DNA of 64,000 nt from Peptococcaceae bacterium BRH_c4a (GTDB lineage Bacteria; Bacillota; Desulfotomaculia; Desulfotomaculales; Desulfocucumaceae): assembly GCA_000961585.1 (NCBI GenBank), contig LADN01000098.1:1-64000 (forward strand). Reading direction: 5' to 3'. The position numbers and the translations under genes were made by a program. The notes beneath the pieces were generated by a model. That model was given only the letters and a program-made list of their open reading frames with translations, had not been told where the DNA came from and searched no databases. Shown here one piece after another: positions 24,982 through 35,289 of this stretch. Each line of letters starts with the position of its first letter. Position 1 is the first letter of the stretch.

Positions 24982-27264
24982 TTATACCCGGAATTGCTGA
25001 ATCTGGGACTCCATCTTCTGGGCCATATCCGCCAAATCCCTTGCAGATTTGCTGGTTTTATCGGCGCCGCCGGCGGTTTCGGCCGACACCTGGCTGATTT
25101 CCTGTATGCTCTGGGATATTTCCGCCGCCCCTCTGGAAATTTCGGCGGCGTCCCTGGCTACCAGAGCCACCCTGTCCGAAGCCTTGGTGGTGTTGTCCGA
25201 GGCGTCGTTGGCCGAAATGGAAAGCTCATTTATGGACCGGGCCACCTCCTGCAGCCCTTTGGAAGTTTCGTCAATGCTGCGGGCAGCGTGACTGGCATTG
25301 GAGGCGGCATCGGAAATCTCCCGGGTGATCAGTCCTACCTTTTCGGCAGTCAGCACTACGGACTTGGATATTTCCCCGGTGGACTCCGACTGCTGGGTGA
25401 CCGCCGAGGCAATGGTGTTGGTTATGTCGGTGGTTTCGCCGATTACCCGGGTTATGGTTTCCACCGCCTGTACCGCCCCCACCATGTTGCCCTGCATAGC
25501 CTCTATCTGAAGGCTTATTTCTTCGGTGGCCTCGGCCGTCTGCTTGGCCAGCTCTTTCACCTCGTTGGCCACCACGGCGAAGCCCCTGCCGGCTTCCCCG
25601 GCCCCGGCCGCCTCGATGGCGGCGTTCAAGGCCAGCATCTTGGTCTGCTCGGCTATGTCGTTGATTACATTTACAATCTTTCCAATCTGCCTGGAGGAGT
25701 CATTGAGCTTTCCTATGATTTCCCTGGTTTCGGCAGCTCTCACCCCGGCGTTGTCGGTGATTTGAATGGACCTCTCGCAGTTGCGGCTGACCTCATTAAG
25801 GGAGCTGTTTATTTCCTTGACCGCCGTGGCCACGCTGTTTACCGAGGCCGACATGTCCTGGGAGGAATGGGATATTTTATTAATGCTGTCGGAATTCTGC
25901 TCCGCCGAAACGGTAACCTGCTCCAGGCTGGCCGATATTTGCTCGGATGCCGAGGCCAGTTTCTGTACGCTGCCGTACATGTCCTCCAGGGCGGAGGCGT
26001 TCATGTTGATGTAGTCGCTGGTTTCCGAGGAGGAGCAGGCCGTTCCGGTGATGCTCTCGGTGATCTGCCCCACAGCGGTGTTGACCACGTTTATTTTTGT
26101 ATTCATCTCGGTGTTCCGGGCCGCCATGTTTCCTGCCATGGACGACATTTCGCGCAGTGATTCGCTGATGATGATGGAACTGTCCCGTATGTCAATGAGC
26201 ATATGCTGTATTTTCTCTATGAACTGATTAAATGATGAGGTCAGTTGTCCAATTTCGTCCCCTGATGAAACCTCACTCCGCACGGTGAGGTCGCCCTGTT
26301 CGGCGCGGGCCATAAGTTGGCGGATTTTGTCAAGGGGATTGCTGATCATGCGGGACAGCAGCATTATTGAGACAATGGAGCTGATCAGCGCCACGAAGGC
26401 AGCTATGGCCAGGGTGAAAAACGGGAGGTAGATCAGGGCTGCCGACAGCTCTTCCGCCGGGGCCGTTACCGCTATACCCCAGTTGACTCCCTGTATGGGG
26501 TTATAGGCTACATATTTGTCCACATCCTCAAAGACATAGCGGCTTATACCAGTCTCTCCCCGGGTTACTTTTTGTATGGCTTCTTTTAACCTGGGATCTA
26601 TGCTGGTATCGGTCATGGGGTTTAATTTCATCACCAGGTCTTTACTGGGGTGTGCAATGACCAGGCCGTCACTGCGCACCATGTAGGCATAGCCGGTTTT
26701 TACGGCCTTTATGGAGTCCACCCGTTGGGAAATATCGTCGATGGTAACCGTTCCGCCAAGCAGCCCGGTCACAACGCCGTCCTTTTTAAGAGGAGAGGCC
26801 ACAACAATTACCGTTTTTCCCGTGGCCCTGGAAACCAGGGGATCGGATACCACTATTTCACCCGTAGACATTACTTTTTTATAATAATCACGGTCCTTAA
26901 CATTTGCCGGTGTTCCCGAAGTTATAATGTAATCACCCTTGCTGTCGGCTATGAAAAAGGTTTCATACAGCTTGTTGCGCTGTATCTCGGAGGATAAAAA
27001 GGAAAGCCTGGCCGTGTTGCTGCCGGAATTAATCAGGGGCATGTTGGCCAGCATAGCCAGTTCCGATTTCCGGCTGTCAAGCCACATGCCCACCTCCTTG
27101 CTGGAGGAAACCGCCACCGAGGTGAGGGTTTGTTCCATATTGCGGACTAAAATGTCCTTGGCCTTGTAGTAGCCGGTGGCCACCGTGATTAATACGGCTA
27201 CCACCAGTGTGACAATGTTGATGGTAATCAGTTTTGCCTTAATGCTGTTGTTAATGCCCGCCAA
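24982..27264 (-). CDS. methyl-accepting chemotaxis protein with dCACHE-type sensor
   Basis: About 760 residues from TTG 27264 (AGGAGG seven bases upstream). Transmembrane helix 1 (about 15-35) is followed by an extracellular double-CACHE-like domain (about 40-275, with [19 protein letters not shown] and [18 protein letters not shown]), helix 2 ([19 protein letters not shown]), HAMP, and a long coiled-coil signalling domain with hairpin tip [20 protein letters not shown]. There is no C-terminal CheR-tethering pentapeptide. An amino acid or carboxylate ligand is typical for this sensor type but unproven here. Confidence 0.9.
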   Translation of the reverse strand: MAGINNSIKAKLITINIVTLVVAVLITVATGYYKAKDILVRNMEQTLTSVAVSSSKEVGMWLDSRKSELAMLANMPLINSGSNTARLSFLSSEIQRNKLYETFFIADSKGDYIITSGTPANVKDRDYYKKVMSTGEIVVSDPLVSRATGKTVIVVASPLKKDGVVTGLLGGTVTIDDISQRVDSIKAVKTGYAYMVRSDGLVIAHPSKDLVMKLNPMTDTSIDPRLKEAIQKVTRGETGISRYVFEDVDKYVAYNPIQGVNWGIAVTAPAEELSAALIYLPFFTLAIAAFVALISSIVSIMLLSRMISNPLDKIRQLMARAEQGDLTVRSEVSSGDEIGQLTSSFNQFIEKIQHMLIDIRDSSIIISESLREMSSMAGNMAARNTEMNTKINVVNTAVGQITESITGTACSSSETSDYINMNASALEDMYGSVQKLASASEQISASLEQVTVSAEQNSDSINKISHSSQDMSASVNSVATAVKEINSSLNEVSRNCERSIQITDNAGVRAAETREIIGKLNDSSRQIGKIVNVINDIAEQTKMLALNAAIEAAGAGEAGRGFAVVANEVKELAKQTAEATEEISLQIEAMQGNMVGAVQAVETITRVIGETTDITNTIASAVTQQSESTGEISKSVVLTAEKVGLITREISDAASNASHAARSIDETSKGLQEVARSINELSISANDASDNTTKASDRVALVARDAAEISRGAAEISQSIQEISQVSAETAGGADKTSKSARDLADMAQKMESQIQQFRV

Positions 27265-27290
27265 ATTAAAGCCTCCTTTCAAATCCCTTA

Positions 27291-27701
27291 TTATTCAAAA
27301 ACAGCTTCCCGGTGGAGGATCATCAGCAGCTGATTCTCCAGTCTGACCACCTCGCTGACAAATTTCTTTTCAATACTGTTAATGTTGGCCGGGGGCGGCT
27401 CGCAGATATCTTCCACAATGTCAACCACAGATCCGGGTTTGTCGATAATGAAACCTATATAGTCAGGGTTATCGGGCCTGCTTTTGAGTATAATGCAGTT
27501 AAGCGGTCCCTCTCTTATCTCCCCGCTGTAACCCATCATCCCGGCCAGATTGAAAAGAGTTACTATTTGTCCCCGCATGTTTAAAAGACCTATAACATGG
27601 GAGGGGGCATCGGGAACCGTGGTGTACTCGATGTTGCGGTTGATTTCCTTTAAGGCCAGTATGTCGATGCCAAATAGGTTTTCCTGGATGAAAAAAGTCA
27701 A
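27291..27701 (-). CDS. cheW: CheW coupling protein with a frameshift at its start
   Basis: 136 residues in the open frame, with CheW features [28 protein letters not shown] and [13 protein letters not shown]. The natural start appears to be the ATG at 27712, directly after the cheA stop (TAAATG). From there the reading is Met-Glu-Gln-Phe-stop, because of a TTTT run at 27703-27700. One more T would restore [18 protein letters not shown], a normal CheW N-terminus. As written, only TTG 27701 is available as start, and it lacks an RBS. This is either a real mutation or a base-call error. Confidence 0.8.
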   Translation of the reverse strand: MTFFIQENLFGIDILALKEINRNIEYTTVPDAPSHVIGLLNMRGQIVTLFNLAGMMGYSGEIREGPLNCIILKSRPDNPDYIGFIIDKPGSVVDIVEDICEPPPANINSIEKKFVSEVVRLENQLLMILHREAVFE

Positions 27702-27712
27702 AACTGTTCCAT

Positions 27713-29779
27713 TTATACCGCATCACCCCTTTTTTGGAAGGCCAGCCTGATTTTTTCCAGAAGCCGATCTTTATCCAGCTTTATTTCATAAAAATCAAAG
27801 CCGGCGTCAATGCCCTTGTTTATACTCCATTCGTCGGCCTTGGAGGTTACCGCCACCACCGGCAGGGCGGACAGCCTTTTGTCGGCCCGGATTCTTTTGG
27901 CCAGCTCATAACCGTCCATTATCGGCATCTCAATGTCGCTGACAACGGCATCCACTTCTTTTTCCTGGAGTATATTCCAGGCTTCCCTGCCGTTAACCGC
28001 CGTTATTACCGTGTAGCCTGCGGACTCCAGGTATTCTTTCTCCACTTTGGCGAAAAAAGGCGTATCTTCCACCAGCAAAAGAGATTTACCCCCTGTTTTT
28101 TCTTCCTTCCGGTCTTTCCCGGAGTTTTTTGGGCAGGCCATTTCAAACAGCTCATATATATTGATAAAGAGAACTATACGGTCATCCAGTATTGCCGATC
28201 CCACCAGGCCCCTGGTTTTAATATCGGCCTGGTTAAACCTGACCTTGGTTTCCATGGTGTTGTGAATTCTTTCGAGGAGTATTCCCAGAGGCTGTTTCAT
28301 TTTGGGGATTATTACATATAGATTTTGGCTCTTTAACTTTTCAGCGGTAACAGGGAGGTAGTCTTCGGGGCGGATTACTCTCAGCGCTTCACCCTTAAAC
28401 TGAATAAACTCTTTTTCCCCTATCTTTTCGATCTGGCCTGCCTGAAGCTTTTCCACCCTTGCCACCATGGAAAGGTGGATGCCGAAGGTCTCGGGGCCGG
28501 AGCATTTAAACAGAAGCAGATTCTGCAATTCGGTCATGGCTTCTTCGGCCGGGGGAGTTTTGTCTTCAGGCGGCCGGCTGCTTTCATCAGGGAAACGGAG
28601 ACCGGCCCTTTCTGCAATGCCCTCGGGATCCAAAATCATGGCAATTCTTCCGTCACCCATGATGGTAACCCCTGAATAGCACCGGCATTCGTTCAGGTAT
28701 CTGGGGATAGGTTTGACCAGTATTTCTTCTCCGTCATATATGGTGTCCACCACCAGCCCGAACTGTTTTGACCCGCTTTTTAACACCAGCACCCGTATCA
28801 CCCGGCCAGTGTCCAGATGGCCGCCTTTTAAGCCCAGAACATTGGCGAGCTGAACCAGGGGCAGCAGCCTTCCCCTCAGCCTTAAAACCTCGGAATCCCT
28901 AACGTGCTCAATCTTGCGGGCAGGATCGCCGGGTTTGATCCGAACCATACCCTTGAGGTTTACCTGAGGAATGGCGAATTTCTGGCCATCGGTCTCCACA
29001 ATGAGGGAGGAGATGATGGCCAGGGTCAGCGGCAGTATTAAGCGGAAGGTGGTGCCCAGCCCAAGGCTGGTCATAATCTCCATGGCGCCGCCCAGTTTTT
29101 CGATGTTGGTTTTGACCACATCCATACCCACGCCTCTGCCGGAGAGGTCAGTGACTTTTTCGGCGGTGGAAAAGCCGGGGCGGAAAAGCAGGCCCAGCAG
29201 CTCCCGCTCTCCCATCAGGTGCATTTCCTCGGGGCTGATCATTCCTTTTTGCAAGGCGTTGTTGGTAATTTTTTCCACATTGATTCCCGCGCCGTCATCA
29301 ATGATGTCTATATTGACATGTCCGCTCTCGTGGTATGCTTTCAAAATTATGGCCCCGCTTCTGGGCTTGCCTTCTATCTCCCTTATGTCCGGTGTTTCTA
29401 TGCCGTGATCCACGGCATTCCGGATCAAATGGGTGAGGGGATCTCCCAGGGCTTCTATTATAGACTTGTCCAGTTCAACTGCGCCGCCCTCCATCCGCAG
29501 ATCAATGTCTTTCCCCATTTTCCGGGACAATTCCCGGACGATGCGGGGGAACTTACTGAATACTTTAGCAACAGGCTGCATACGGGTTTGCATAATTTTT
29601 TCCTGCAGCTCGGTGGTAACCCCGTCGATATTCTGCAGCACCGCATTGAGGCCAGGAATTCCTTTACGGTGCGCTTCCAGTATGCGTAGAAGCTGGTTTC
29701 TTCCCAGAACCATTTCACTGGCCAGATTCAGCAAGTCATTCAACAGTGTTATATGTACCCTCACAGTGTCTTCGGCCAT
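27713..29779 (-). CDS. cheA: CheA kinase core with two CheW-like domains and a receiver
   Basis: 688 residues. Dimerisation domain at the start (LLNDLLNLASEMVLGRNQLL), HATPase with N-box LIRNAVDHGIE, G1 DDGAGIN and G2 GRGVGMDVV, a CheW-like domain (about 300-420), a second CheW-like domain (about 430-555), and a C-terminal receiver (LLLVEDTPFF, phospho-site VVSDIEMPIMDGY). The phosphotransfer (Hpt) domain is not here but in the preceding gene, whose stop overlaps this start (TAATG). It is a hybrid kinase like WspE or FrzE, but broken in two. Confidence 0.9.
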   Translation of the reverse strand: MAEDTVRVHITLLNDLLNLASEMVLGRNQLLRILEAHRKGIPGLNAVLQNIDGVTTELQEKIMQTRMQPVAKVFSKFPRIVRELSRKMGKDIDLRMEGGAVELDKSIIEALGDPLTHLIRNAVDHGIETPDIREIEGKPRSGAIILKAYHESGHVNIDIIDDGAGINVEKITNNALQKGMISPEEMHLMGERELLGLLFRPGFSTAEKVTDLSGRGVGMDVVKTNIEKLGGAMEIMTSLGLGTTFRLILPLTLAIISSLIVETDGQKFAIPQVNLKGMVRIKPGDPARKIEHVRDSEVLRLRGRLLPLVQLANVLGLKGGHLDTGRVIRVLVLKSGSKQFGLVVDTIYDGEEILVKPIPRYLNECRCYSGVTIMGDGRIAMILDPEGIAERAGLRFPDESSRPPEDKTPPAEEAMTELQNLLLFKCSGPETFGIHLSMVARVEKLQAGQIEKIGEKEFIQFKGEALRVIRPEDYLPVTAEKLKSQNLYVIIPKMKQPLGILLERIHNTMETKVRFNQADIKTRGLVGSAILDDRIVLFINIYELFEMACPKNSGKDRKEEKTGGKSLLLVEDTPFFAKVEKEYLESAGYTVITAVNGREAWNILQEKEVDAVVSDIEMPIMDGYELAKRIRADKRLSALPVVAVTSKADEWSINKGIDAGFDFYEIKLDKDRLLEKIRLAFQKRGDAV

Positions 29780-30618
29780 TACGCCCTGGCGCTTTTTCCG
29801 CTGATGTTGGGGACTGTGGAGGACTGAACGCCGGCCGTCTCAGCAAGATACGGCCGGGTGGTGGGGAGGCCTTCCCGGCTTTTGTATCTTTCTTCAGTTA
29901 GAAGATCCTGTTCATCCAGCGGGATGATATTCTCCTCGGCTATATCCAGAGCAAGGGATATCAGATTGCTTTCCAGCACCGTTGCCACCAGTACGTCAAA
30001 GGCATCCCCCGGACCAGGAGTACCGGAGGACCCGGAGTTTCCGGCAATACTACCGATGGACTCTATTTTTTTTAACATCTCAGGAGGGTTATTTCCAGGT
30101 GCGATTTTTATTTTGTAAAACCTCTGCCCGCGCCTTGCGGTCTCCCGGATTTCCTCGATATCTATTTCGCCGCTAAAAAAACCCCCGTAGTTATTGGCCG
30201 TTGCCGGGCCTGGAGATGAATCGGACTGCTGTTCCCCGGATTTACTGTTCAAAGCTTTTGCTATTCTGGCCGTGTGTTCCGAAATATCCTCCATTTCGCT
30301 GTTTTCCGCATCCATAATCATTTGTTTAAGGCAGTCGTTGGCGGAGAGTAAAACGTCAATCATCCGGTTATCAATAACCAGACTGCCGTTTCTTATTTCT
30401 CCAAAAAGGTTTTCCATAGCGTGGGAAAGTCTCACAATATTCTTCAGGCTGAAAAAGCCTGCTGTTCCCTTAATACTGTGCAGGTTCCGGAAGATACTGT
30501 GAATGATATCGGCATCCCCTTCACCATTTTCCAGTTTTAAGAGCCCAGCTTCGGCGGAATCTACGTGCGCCAAGGCCTCTTCCACAAAGTCCTTAAGAAA
30601 ATCGGAGTTATTTGCCAT
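29779..30618 (-). CDS. CheA N-terminal Hpt part on a separate reading frame
   Basis: 279 residues from ATG 30618 with AGAGGTGA upstream. The Hpt helix bundle has the phosphorylatable histidine in FRNLHSIKGTAGFF and HAMENLFGEIRNG. A low-complexity linker (SSPGPATANN) and a second small alpha/beta domain (YKIKIAPGNNPPEMLKKIE), resembling the CheY-binding P2 region, follow. The stop overlaps the start of the kinase core by one base (TAATG). Coupled translation could make two proteins that work together; alternatively a one-base change split one cheA gene. Confidence 0.85.
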   Translation of the reverse strand: MANNSDFLKDFVEEALAHVDSAEAGLLKLENGEGDADIIHSIFRNLHSIKGTAGFFSLKNIVRLSHAMENLFGEIRNGSLVIDNRMIDVLLSANDCLKQMIMDAENSEMEDISEHTARIAKALNSKSGEQQSDSSPGPATANNYGGFFSGEIDIEEIRETARRGQRFYKIKIAPGNNPPEMLKKIESIGSIAGNSGSSGTPGPGDAFDVLVATVLESNLISLALDIAEENIIPLDEQDLLTEERYKSREGLPTTRPYLAETAGVQSSTVPNISGKSARA

Positions 30619-30850
30619 TAAATCACCTCTTTTCATCTGCGGCCTTCATATAAAACCTTGAAATCCACACCGGGAGGGATGATAGATATGATTATTAACC
30701 TTGTTTTAGACCCTGAAATTGTTGGAACAGCCGCTAAATGGCGGCCATTGTTGGTTAATTCAACATAAATTGACAATGCCCTGTTTATAGAGGAAAGAAT
30801 AATTAAGAATTTCTCTGTGTTCCTGCTAAAGGCAATTATTGGCGGCTGTT

Positions 30851-31390
30851 TTACGCTTTCTCCACCTCGGCGTATTCTTCTCCGAAAGTCTCCACCGTTA
30901 CGCTTTTCATTTTCTGATCCACCAGGGGCCTGTCCATGCGGTTCTTCTCGGAGTTTACTATCCGGTCGGCCTCCTCCATGCCTTCTATAACCCGGCCAAA
31001 GGCCGCGTATTCACCATCCAGGTGAGGGGACTTTGAGGTCATAATGAAGAACTGGGATCCTGCCGAATCCGGCATGCCGGTCCGGGCCATGGAGATGACT
31101 CCCCTGTCGTGCCGCAGATCGTTTGCATGGCGGTTTTTTGCAAACTCTCCTTTGATGCAGTAGCCCGGCCCACCCATGCCTGTGCCCTGGGGGCAGCCTC
31201 CCTGGATCATAAATCCGGGTATCACCCTGTGGAATATAAGCCCGTCATAAAACCCCTTGCGGGCCAGAGATATGAAATTCCTCACAGTGTTGGGAGCAAT
31301 CCCGGGATAGAGCTCCGCCTTCATGGTGTTGCCGCTTTCCATTTCGATGGTGGCCACTGGATTTTTACTCAAATTCATCTTCCTTTCCAT
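30851..31390 (-). CDS. cyclophilin-type peptidyl-prolyl isomerase
   Basis: 179 residues (or 175 from the ATG at 31378). It has the cyclophilin motifs FYDGLIFHRVIPGFMIQGG, GPGYCIKGEF and SAGSQFFIMTSKSPHLDG, including the catalytic arginine in FHRV. There is no signal peptide, so it should be a cytoplasmic protein-folding helper. TATAAT on the minus strand lies just upstream of the start, so the leader is short. It stands alone between the chemosensory operon and dsrA. Confidence 0.92.
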   Translation of the reverse strand: MERKMNLSKNPVATIEMESGNTMKAELYPGIAPNTVRNFISLARKGFYDGLIFHRVIPGFMIQGGCPQGTGMGGPGYCIKGEFAKNRHANDLRHDRGVISMARTGMPDSAGSQFFIMTSKSPHLDGEYAAFGRVIEGMEEADRIVNSEKNRMDRPLVDQKMKSVTVETFGEEYAEVEKA

Positions 31391-32258
31391 TCAAATATAA
31401 TTATTATACCAAAAAATACTAAGAAAATATCATTACTCTTAAAGTGGGACTAAAGCTTTCGAGAAGGTCATGGTAAGCACATCCTGTGGACTTTAGCGTA
31501 CCTCCCGGTGTAAAATAGCCGGTGAGGCATCCTCTTTGTATTAAAAAAATTGACCTAAATTAGAAGGAATAATGCAATGCACAACGAATACAGCTTATGA
31601 GAATATATTTTTGCCGTCCGCCTATTATCATCTGTACCGGCTTCAGCCTGAGCAAGTTGGGAAATGCCGGATAAAAGATGCCGTGGGTTGGTTTTTTGTG
31701 TCTTTCGCAAAGGCAGGGATAAAAGCCGAAACATACCACCTGTGGACAGGCAGGATATCGGCCCCGGTTGGTCTGGAAATTCGGCAGGGGATCAATGGAT
31801 TATTTATGGATACTTTTTAGCCCAGATTCTACAAAGAGAAGGATGCGGCCAGGGGAGGAATTGCAGAAGGGGAGGGAGGTTAGTCTGTTATATTTTGTGT
31901 CCGATGAGGCTGCCGGGGCATACAGAGAATACCGGCGCGGAGGATAGCGGCTTGATTGTTGTGCGGTGGGTTGGGGCAGCGCACAAGGCTTTGGAGATTG
32001 GCGGCGCCGGTGGAAGGCATGTACCCATACGTAGGCGGAAAGCTTATAGTCAGCGTCTCAAGTTCTTTGTTATCTTGACTCTCGCTTAAGCGGCGGGAGA
32101 TGCAACGTACTAAACCGACATAGGACAATGGTAATAACCTGTGTGTTTGAGTGTGTTTCGGAAAACCTGGTGGAGTTAGGCCTTAAAAGATAGACAGATT
32201 GGAAGAGGATGATTAAATCTTTTGGTTTAAGTCCATATCACAAAAGGGGGTATTGTTA
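31391..32258. other. 868-bp gene-free region upstream of dsrA
   Basis: No convincing gene is visible. It contains a 24-bp sequence including AAGCACATCCTGTGGACTTT (31471-31494) that recurs at 38326-38350, both followed by a TGTAAAATA..GTG match. One open frame (31572-31820, 82 codons) has no family features. The dsrA promoter must lie in the last part, but I could not assign boxes with confidence. Confidence 0.5.
31471..31494 (+). repeat. dsr-flanking 24-bp repeat, copy 1
   Basis: It differs from copy 2 (38326-38350) at one position over the first 24 bases (TGGTAAGC against TGGCAAGC) and shares AAGCACATCCTGTGGACTTT. Weaker similarity (TGTAAAATA) continues for about 30 bases. Both are on the plus strand in non-coding sequence. 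Confidence 0.65.
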
Positions 32259-33677
32259 GTGGCTTTTGAACCTAAACGTCCAGTGAAAGAAATAAACTAT
32301 GCCGAGTCCAGGATATACACTGACGCAGAACTGAATAACTACACCGAAGAGGAACTTAAGAATTTTAAAGTCAAGCACGAAATTCCGATGCTTGAAGAAC
32401 TGGAAAAGGGGCCATGGCCCAGCTTTGTGGCTGATGCCAAAAGAAACGCCCTGCATAGAAAAAAATTGGCCGATGGCAGGCTGCTGCTTGACAAAGAAGG
32501 TTCCGAGGATCTGCTGGGATTGCTGGAGCAGTCCTTTGAAGAGGGCGAAACCCACTGGAAGCACGGCGGTATCGTGGGAGTTATGGGCTACGGCGGAGGC
32601 GTTATCGGCAGATACACCGACATGGCCGAAAAATATCCTTCCATTGCTCATTTCCACACCATGCGCGTCAACCAGCCCGCCAGCAAGTTTTATGACACAA
32701 ATTTCCTGAGAACCATATGCGACCTCTGGAGCTACCGTGGAAGCGGACTGATGAACCTGCACGGTTCCACCGGCGACCTGGTTCTTTTGGGAACGGTAAC
32801 AGAGCAACTGGAGCCCATTTTCTTTGAACTGACCCACGTTATGGATACCGACATCGGAGGATCCGGCTCCAACCTGCGCACTCCTTCCTGCTGTATCGGC
32901 AAGGCCCGCTGTGAGTTTGCCTGTGTGGACACTCAGGAACTGAGCTACGAACTGACCAACCATTATCAGGATGAACTGCACCGCCCGGCTTTCCCCTATA
33001 AGTTTAAGTTTAAATTTGACGGCTGCCCCAACGGCTGCGTTGCTTCCATCGCCCGTTCCGACCTGTCCTTCATCGGTACCTGGAGGGACGACATCAGGAT
33101 CGACCAGGAGGCCGTGAAAGCCTATATTGCCGGAGAAATCAAGCCCAATGCCGGCGCCCACGGCGGAAGAGACTGGGGCAAGTTCGACATTCAGAAAGAG
33201 GTTATAGGCCTCTGCCCCACCGGTTGCATGGCCATGGAAGACGGCAAGCTTGTTATCGATAACGCCAACTGCACCCGCTGCATGCACTGTATCAACACCA
33301 TGCCCAGAGCTTTAAAGCCCGGCACTGATACCGGCATCAGTCTGCTTTGCGGAGCCAAGGCCCCCATACTGGACGGCGCACAGATGGCTACCCTGCTGGT
33401 GCCCTTTATGAAGGCCGAGCCGCCTTATGACAACATTAAAGAATTAATTGAGAAAATTTGGGAATGGTGGATGGATGAGGGCAAAAACCGTGAGCGTATA
33501 GGTGAGCTCATCCAGCGCGTCGGCCTGCCGAAATTCATTGAGGTTCTGGAGCTTCCGCCTGCCCCGCAGATGGTCAAGGCTCCTCGTTCCAACCCGTACA
33601 TCTTCTGGAAGGAAGAGGATGTTATCGGCGGATGGGACAGGGATATCAATGATTATCGGAAGAGACATAAGAGATAG
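32259..33677 (+). CDS. dsrA: dissimilatory sulfite reductase alpha subunit
   Basis: 472 residues from GTG 32259 (AAAAGGGGGT upstream), giving the usual N-terminus AFEPKRPVKEI. Siroheme/[4Fe-4S] cysteines occur as CCIGKARCEFAC and FDGCPNGCVAS. An inserted ferredoxin domain has CPTGCMAMEDG and NCTRCMHCINTMP. With DsrB it reduces sulfite by transferring sulfur to DsrC in the cytoplasm. It is first in dsrABD, 15 bp before dsrB. The co-occurrence of dsrD indicates the reductive direction. Confidence 0.98.
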   Translation: MAFEPKRPVKEINYAESRIYTDAELNNYTEEELKNFKVKHEIPMLEELEKGPWPSFVADAKRNALHRKKLADGRLLLDKEGSEDLLGLLEQSFEEGETHWKHGGIVGVMGYGGGVIGRYTDMAEKYPSIAHFHTMRVNQPASKFYDTNFLRTICDLWSYRGSGLMNLHGSTGDLVLLGTVTEQLEPIFFELTHVMDTDIGGSGSNLRTPSCCIGKARCEFACVDTQELSYELTNHYQDELHRPAFPYKFKFKFDGCPNGCVASIARSDLSFIGTWRDDIRIDQEAVKAYIAGEIKPNAGAHGGRDWGKFDIQKEVIGLCPTGCMAMEDGKLVIDNANCTRCMHCINTMPRALKPGTDTGISLLCGAKAPILDGAQMATLLVPFMKAEPPYDNIKELIEKIWEWWMDEGKNRERIGELIQRVGLPKFIEVLELPPAPQMVKAPRSNPYIFWKEEDVIGGWDRDINDYRKRHKR

Positions 33678-33691
33678 GGGGTTAGAGAAAT

Positions 33692-34879
33692 ATGAAATTA
33701 TCCACCGAAAAAGCTGGCAGATTCATACTGGAAAAGCCGCAGGAAAACAGGCTTACAGACCTGGGCCCCAGGCATTACTGGGAGTATTTTCCTCCGGTTA
33801 TTAAAGAAAATTACGGCAAGTGGGCATATCATGATATGCTGGAGCCCGGCGTGATGGTGCACGTATCGGAAACCGGAGCCAAGGTGTTCACCGTCAGGTG
33901 CGGCGCCGCCCGTTTTATGACTGTTGAGCATGTCCGCGAGATCTGTGACATCGCCGACAAGCACTGCGGAGGCTATGTGCGCTTCACCACCAGGAACAAC
34001 ATCGAGTTCCTGACCGACAACCTGGAAAGCTTAGAGGCGCTGAAGGCCGATCTCTTAAGCCGGAAACATGTATCCGGAAGCTTCAAGTTCCCCATCGGAG
34101 GAACCGGCGCCGGCATCACCAATATAGTCCATACCCAGGGCTATATACACTGCCATACCCCGGCCACCGATGCTTCTTCCATGGTTAAGGCTGTGTCCGA
34201 TGAGCTGTTTGAATACTTCACCGGCATGCAGCTGCCCGCCAAGGTCAGGGTTTCCATGGCCTGCTGCCTGAATATGTGCGGCGCCGTGCACTGCTCGGAC
34301 ATCGCTCTTTTAGGATATCACCGGAAGCCTCCCATTGTGGACCATGAGTATATCAGCAAGCTCTGCGAAATTCCTCTGGCCATTGCAGCCTGCCCGGTGG
34401 GCGCCATCTCCCCGGACAAGACCGCAGACGGTAAGAGAACCGTCAAGATCAAGAATGAGCGCTGCATGTTCTGCGGAAACTGTTACACCATGTGCCAGGC
34501 ACTGCCTCTTTCGGACAAAGAGGGTGACGGCGTGACAATACTGGCCGGCGGGAAAATTTCCAACCGGATCAGCGAGCCCAAGTTCTCCAAGGTTGTTGTG
34601 CCCTGGCTGCCAAATAACTTCCCCAGGTTCCCCGAAGTGATCAGTGATGTCAAGAAGATTGTGGAAGCCTATGCCAACGGCGCCAACAAGTATGAACGTC
34701 TGGGAGACTGGGCCGAGCGTATCGGCTGGGAGAAATTCTTCGAGAAAACCGGGCTGCCCTTTACCGAGCACCTGATCGACGATTACCGCCTGGCCTATGA
34801 CACCTGGCGGACCAGCACACAGTTTAAATTTACGGATGCAGCCTGGGCGGTCTCAAAGGCAGCGGGCGGGATTGACTAG
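33692..34879 (+). CDS. dsrB: dissimilatory sulfite reductase beta subunit
   Basis: 395 residues. It starts with the typical [17 protein letters not shown]-like segment (here [18 protein letters not shown]) and has [11 protein letters not shown], the siroheme/cluster site [14 protein letters not shown], and a ferredoxin domain with [17 protein letters not shown]. It pairs with DsrA in an alpha2beta2 enzyme. A GGGGGTTAG stretch precedes the ATG. It is followed 31 bp later by dsrD. Confidence 0.98.
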   Translation: MKLSTEKAGRFILEKPQENRLTDLGPRHYWEYFPPVIKENYGKWAYHDMLEPGVMVHVSETGAKVFTVRCGAARFMTVEHVREICDIADKHCGGYVRFTTRNNIEFLTDNLESLEALKADLLSRKHVSGSFKFPIGGTGAGITNIVHTQGYIHCHTPATDASSMVKAVSDELFEYFTGMQLPAKVRVSMACCLNMCGAVHCSDIALLGYHRKPPIVDHEYISKLCEIPLAIAACPVGAISPDKTADGKRTVKIKNERCMFCGNCYTMCQALPLSDKEGDGVTILAGGKISNRISEPKFSKVVVPWLPNNFPRFPEVISDVKKIVEAYANGANKYERLGDWAERIGWEKFFEKTGLPFTEHLIDDYRLAYDTWRTSTQFKFTDAAWAVSKAAGGID

Positions 34880-34910
34880 GCTCACCTAATGAAAAGGAGA
34901 GAGGTCACAA

Positions 34911-35156
34911 ATGGAAATCAGAGACGTTATTCTGGATTTTGCTGAGAACAGCAAGAAAACCAAGTTCTACTTCAAAGACATGGAAAAAGCCGTTCAGGCC
35001 AAGATGCCGGGAGCAAAAATGAGAGATATCAAAAAGGCTGCCACCGAACTGGTCAAGGAAGGTATCATGATCTACTTTTCCACCGGCAGCAGCACCATGT
35101 ACGGCCTGAAGGGAAGGGGCATGACAGAAGACCCCACCGAAGGCGACTCCGAATAA
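34911..35156 (+). CDS. dsrD: DsrD, winged-helix partner of DsrAB
   Basis: 81 residues with the winged-helix pattern VILDFAENSKKTKFYFKDME and IKKAATELVKEGIMIYFSTG. DsrD is an allosteric activator of DsrAB and marks reductive rather than oxidative dsr systems (established knowledge). It is the last gene of the dsrABD unit, with a terminator after it. Confidence 0.97.
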   Translation: MEIRDVILDFAENSKKTKFYFKDMEKAVQAKMPGAKMRDIKKAATELVKEGIMIYFSTGSSTMYGLKGRGMTEDPTEGDSE

Positions 35157-35170
35157 ATATGCGTCAGCAG

Positions 35171-35206
35171 AGGCTGCTGTCCTTTCGAGACGGCAGCCTT
35201 TTTTTA
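35171..35206 (+). terminator. intrinsic terminator of dsrABD
   Basis: The stem AGGCTGCTGTC pairs with GACGGCAGCCT (one G-U) around a seven-base loop, followed by eight T residues. It lies 15 bp after the dsrD stop. Confidence 0.9.
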
Positions 35207-35289
35207 ATCGTAGCAGAAGATATATTTATAATTTCTGTGTTCTGATGTAAACTCTATAGGTATAAATATGAATCAGAAGGGCGGATGAC

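Noticed and set aside
24952-26160. A 402-codon open frame opposite the chemoreceptor gene
   Set aside because: It lies antisense to a clear methyl-accepting protein, is rich in Gly/His/Leu in a way typical of the complement of coiled-coil Ala/Glu codons, and has no family motif.
30688-30768. A 26-codon open frame with GGGAGGG upstream
   Set aside because: Too short for coding evidence, no homologue known to me, and it lies in the promoter region of the divergent chemosensory operon.
31572-31820. An 82-codon open frame upstream of dsrA
   Set aside because: No ribosome-binding site, no recognisable domain, and the surrounding sequence is repeat-like and non-coding.
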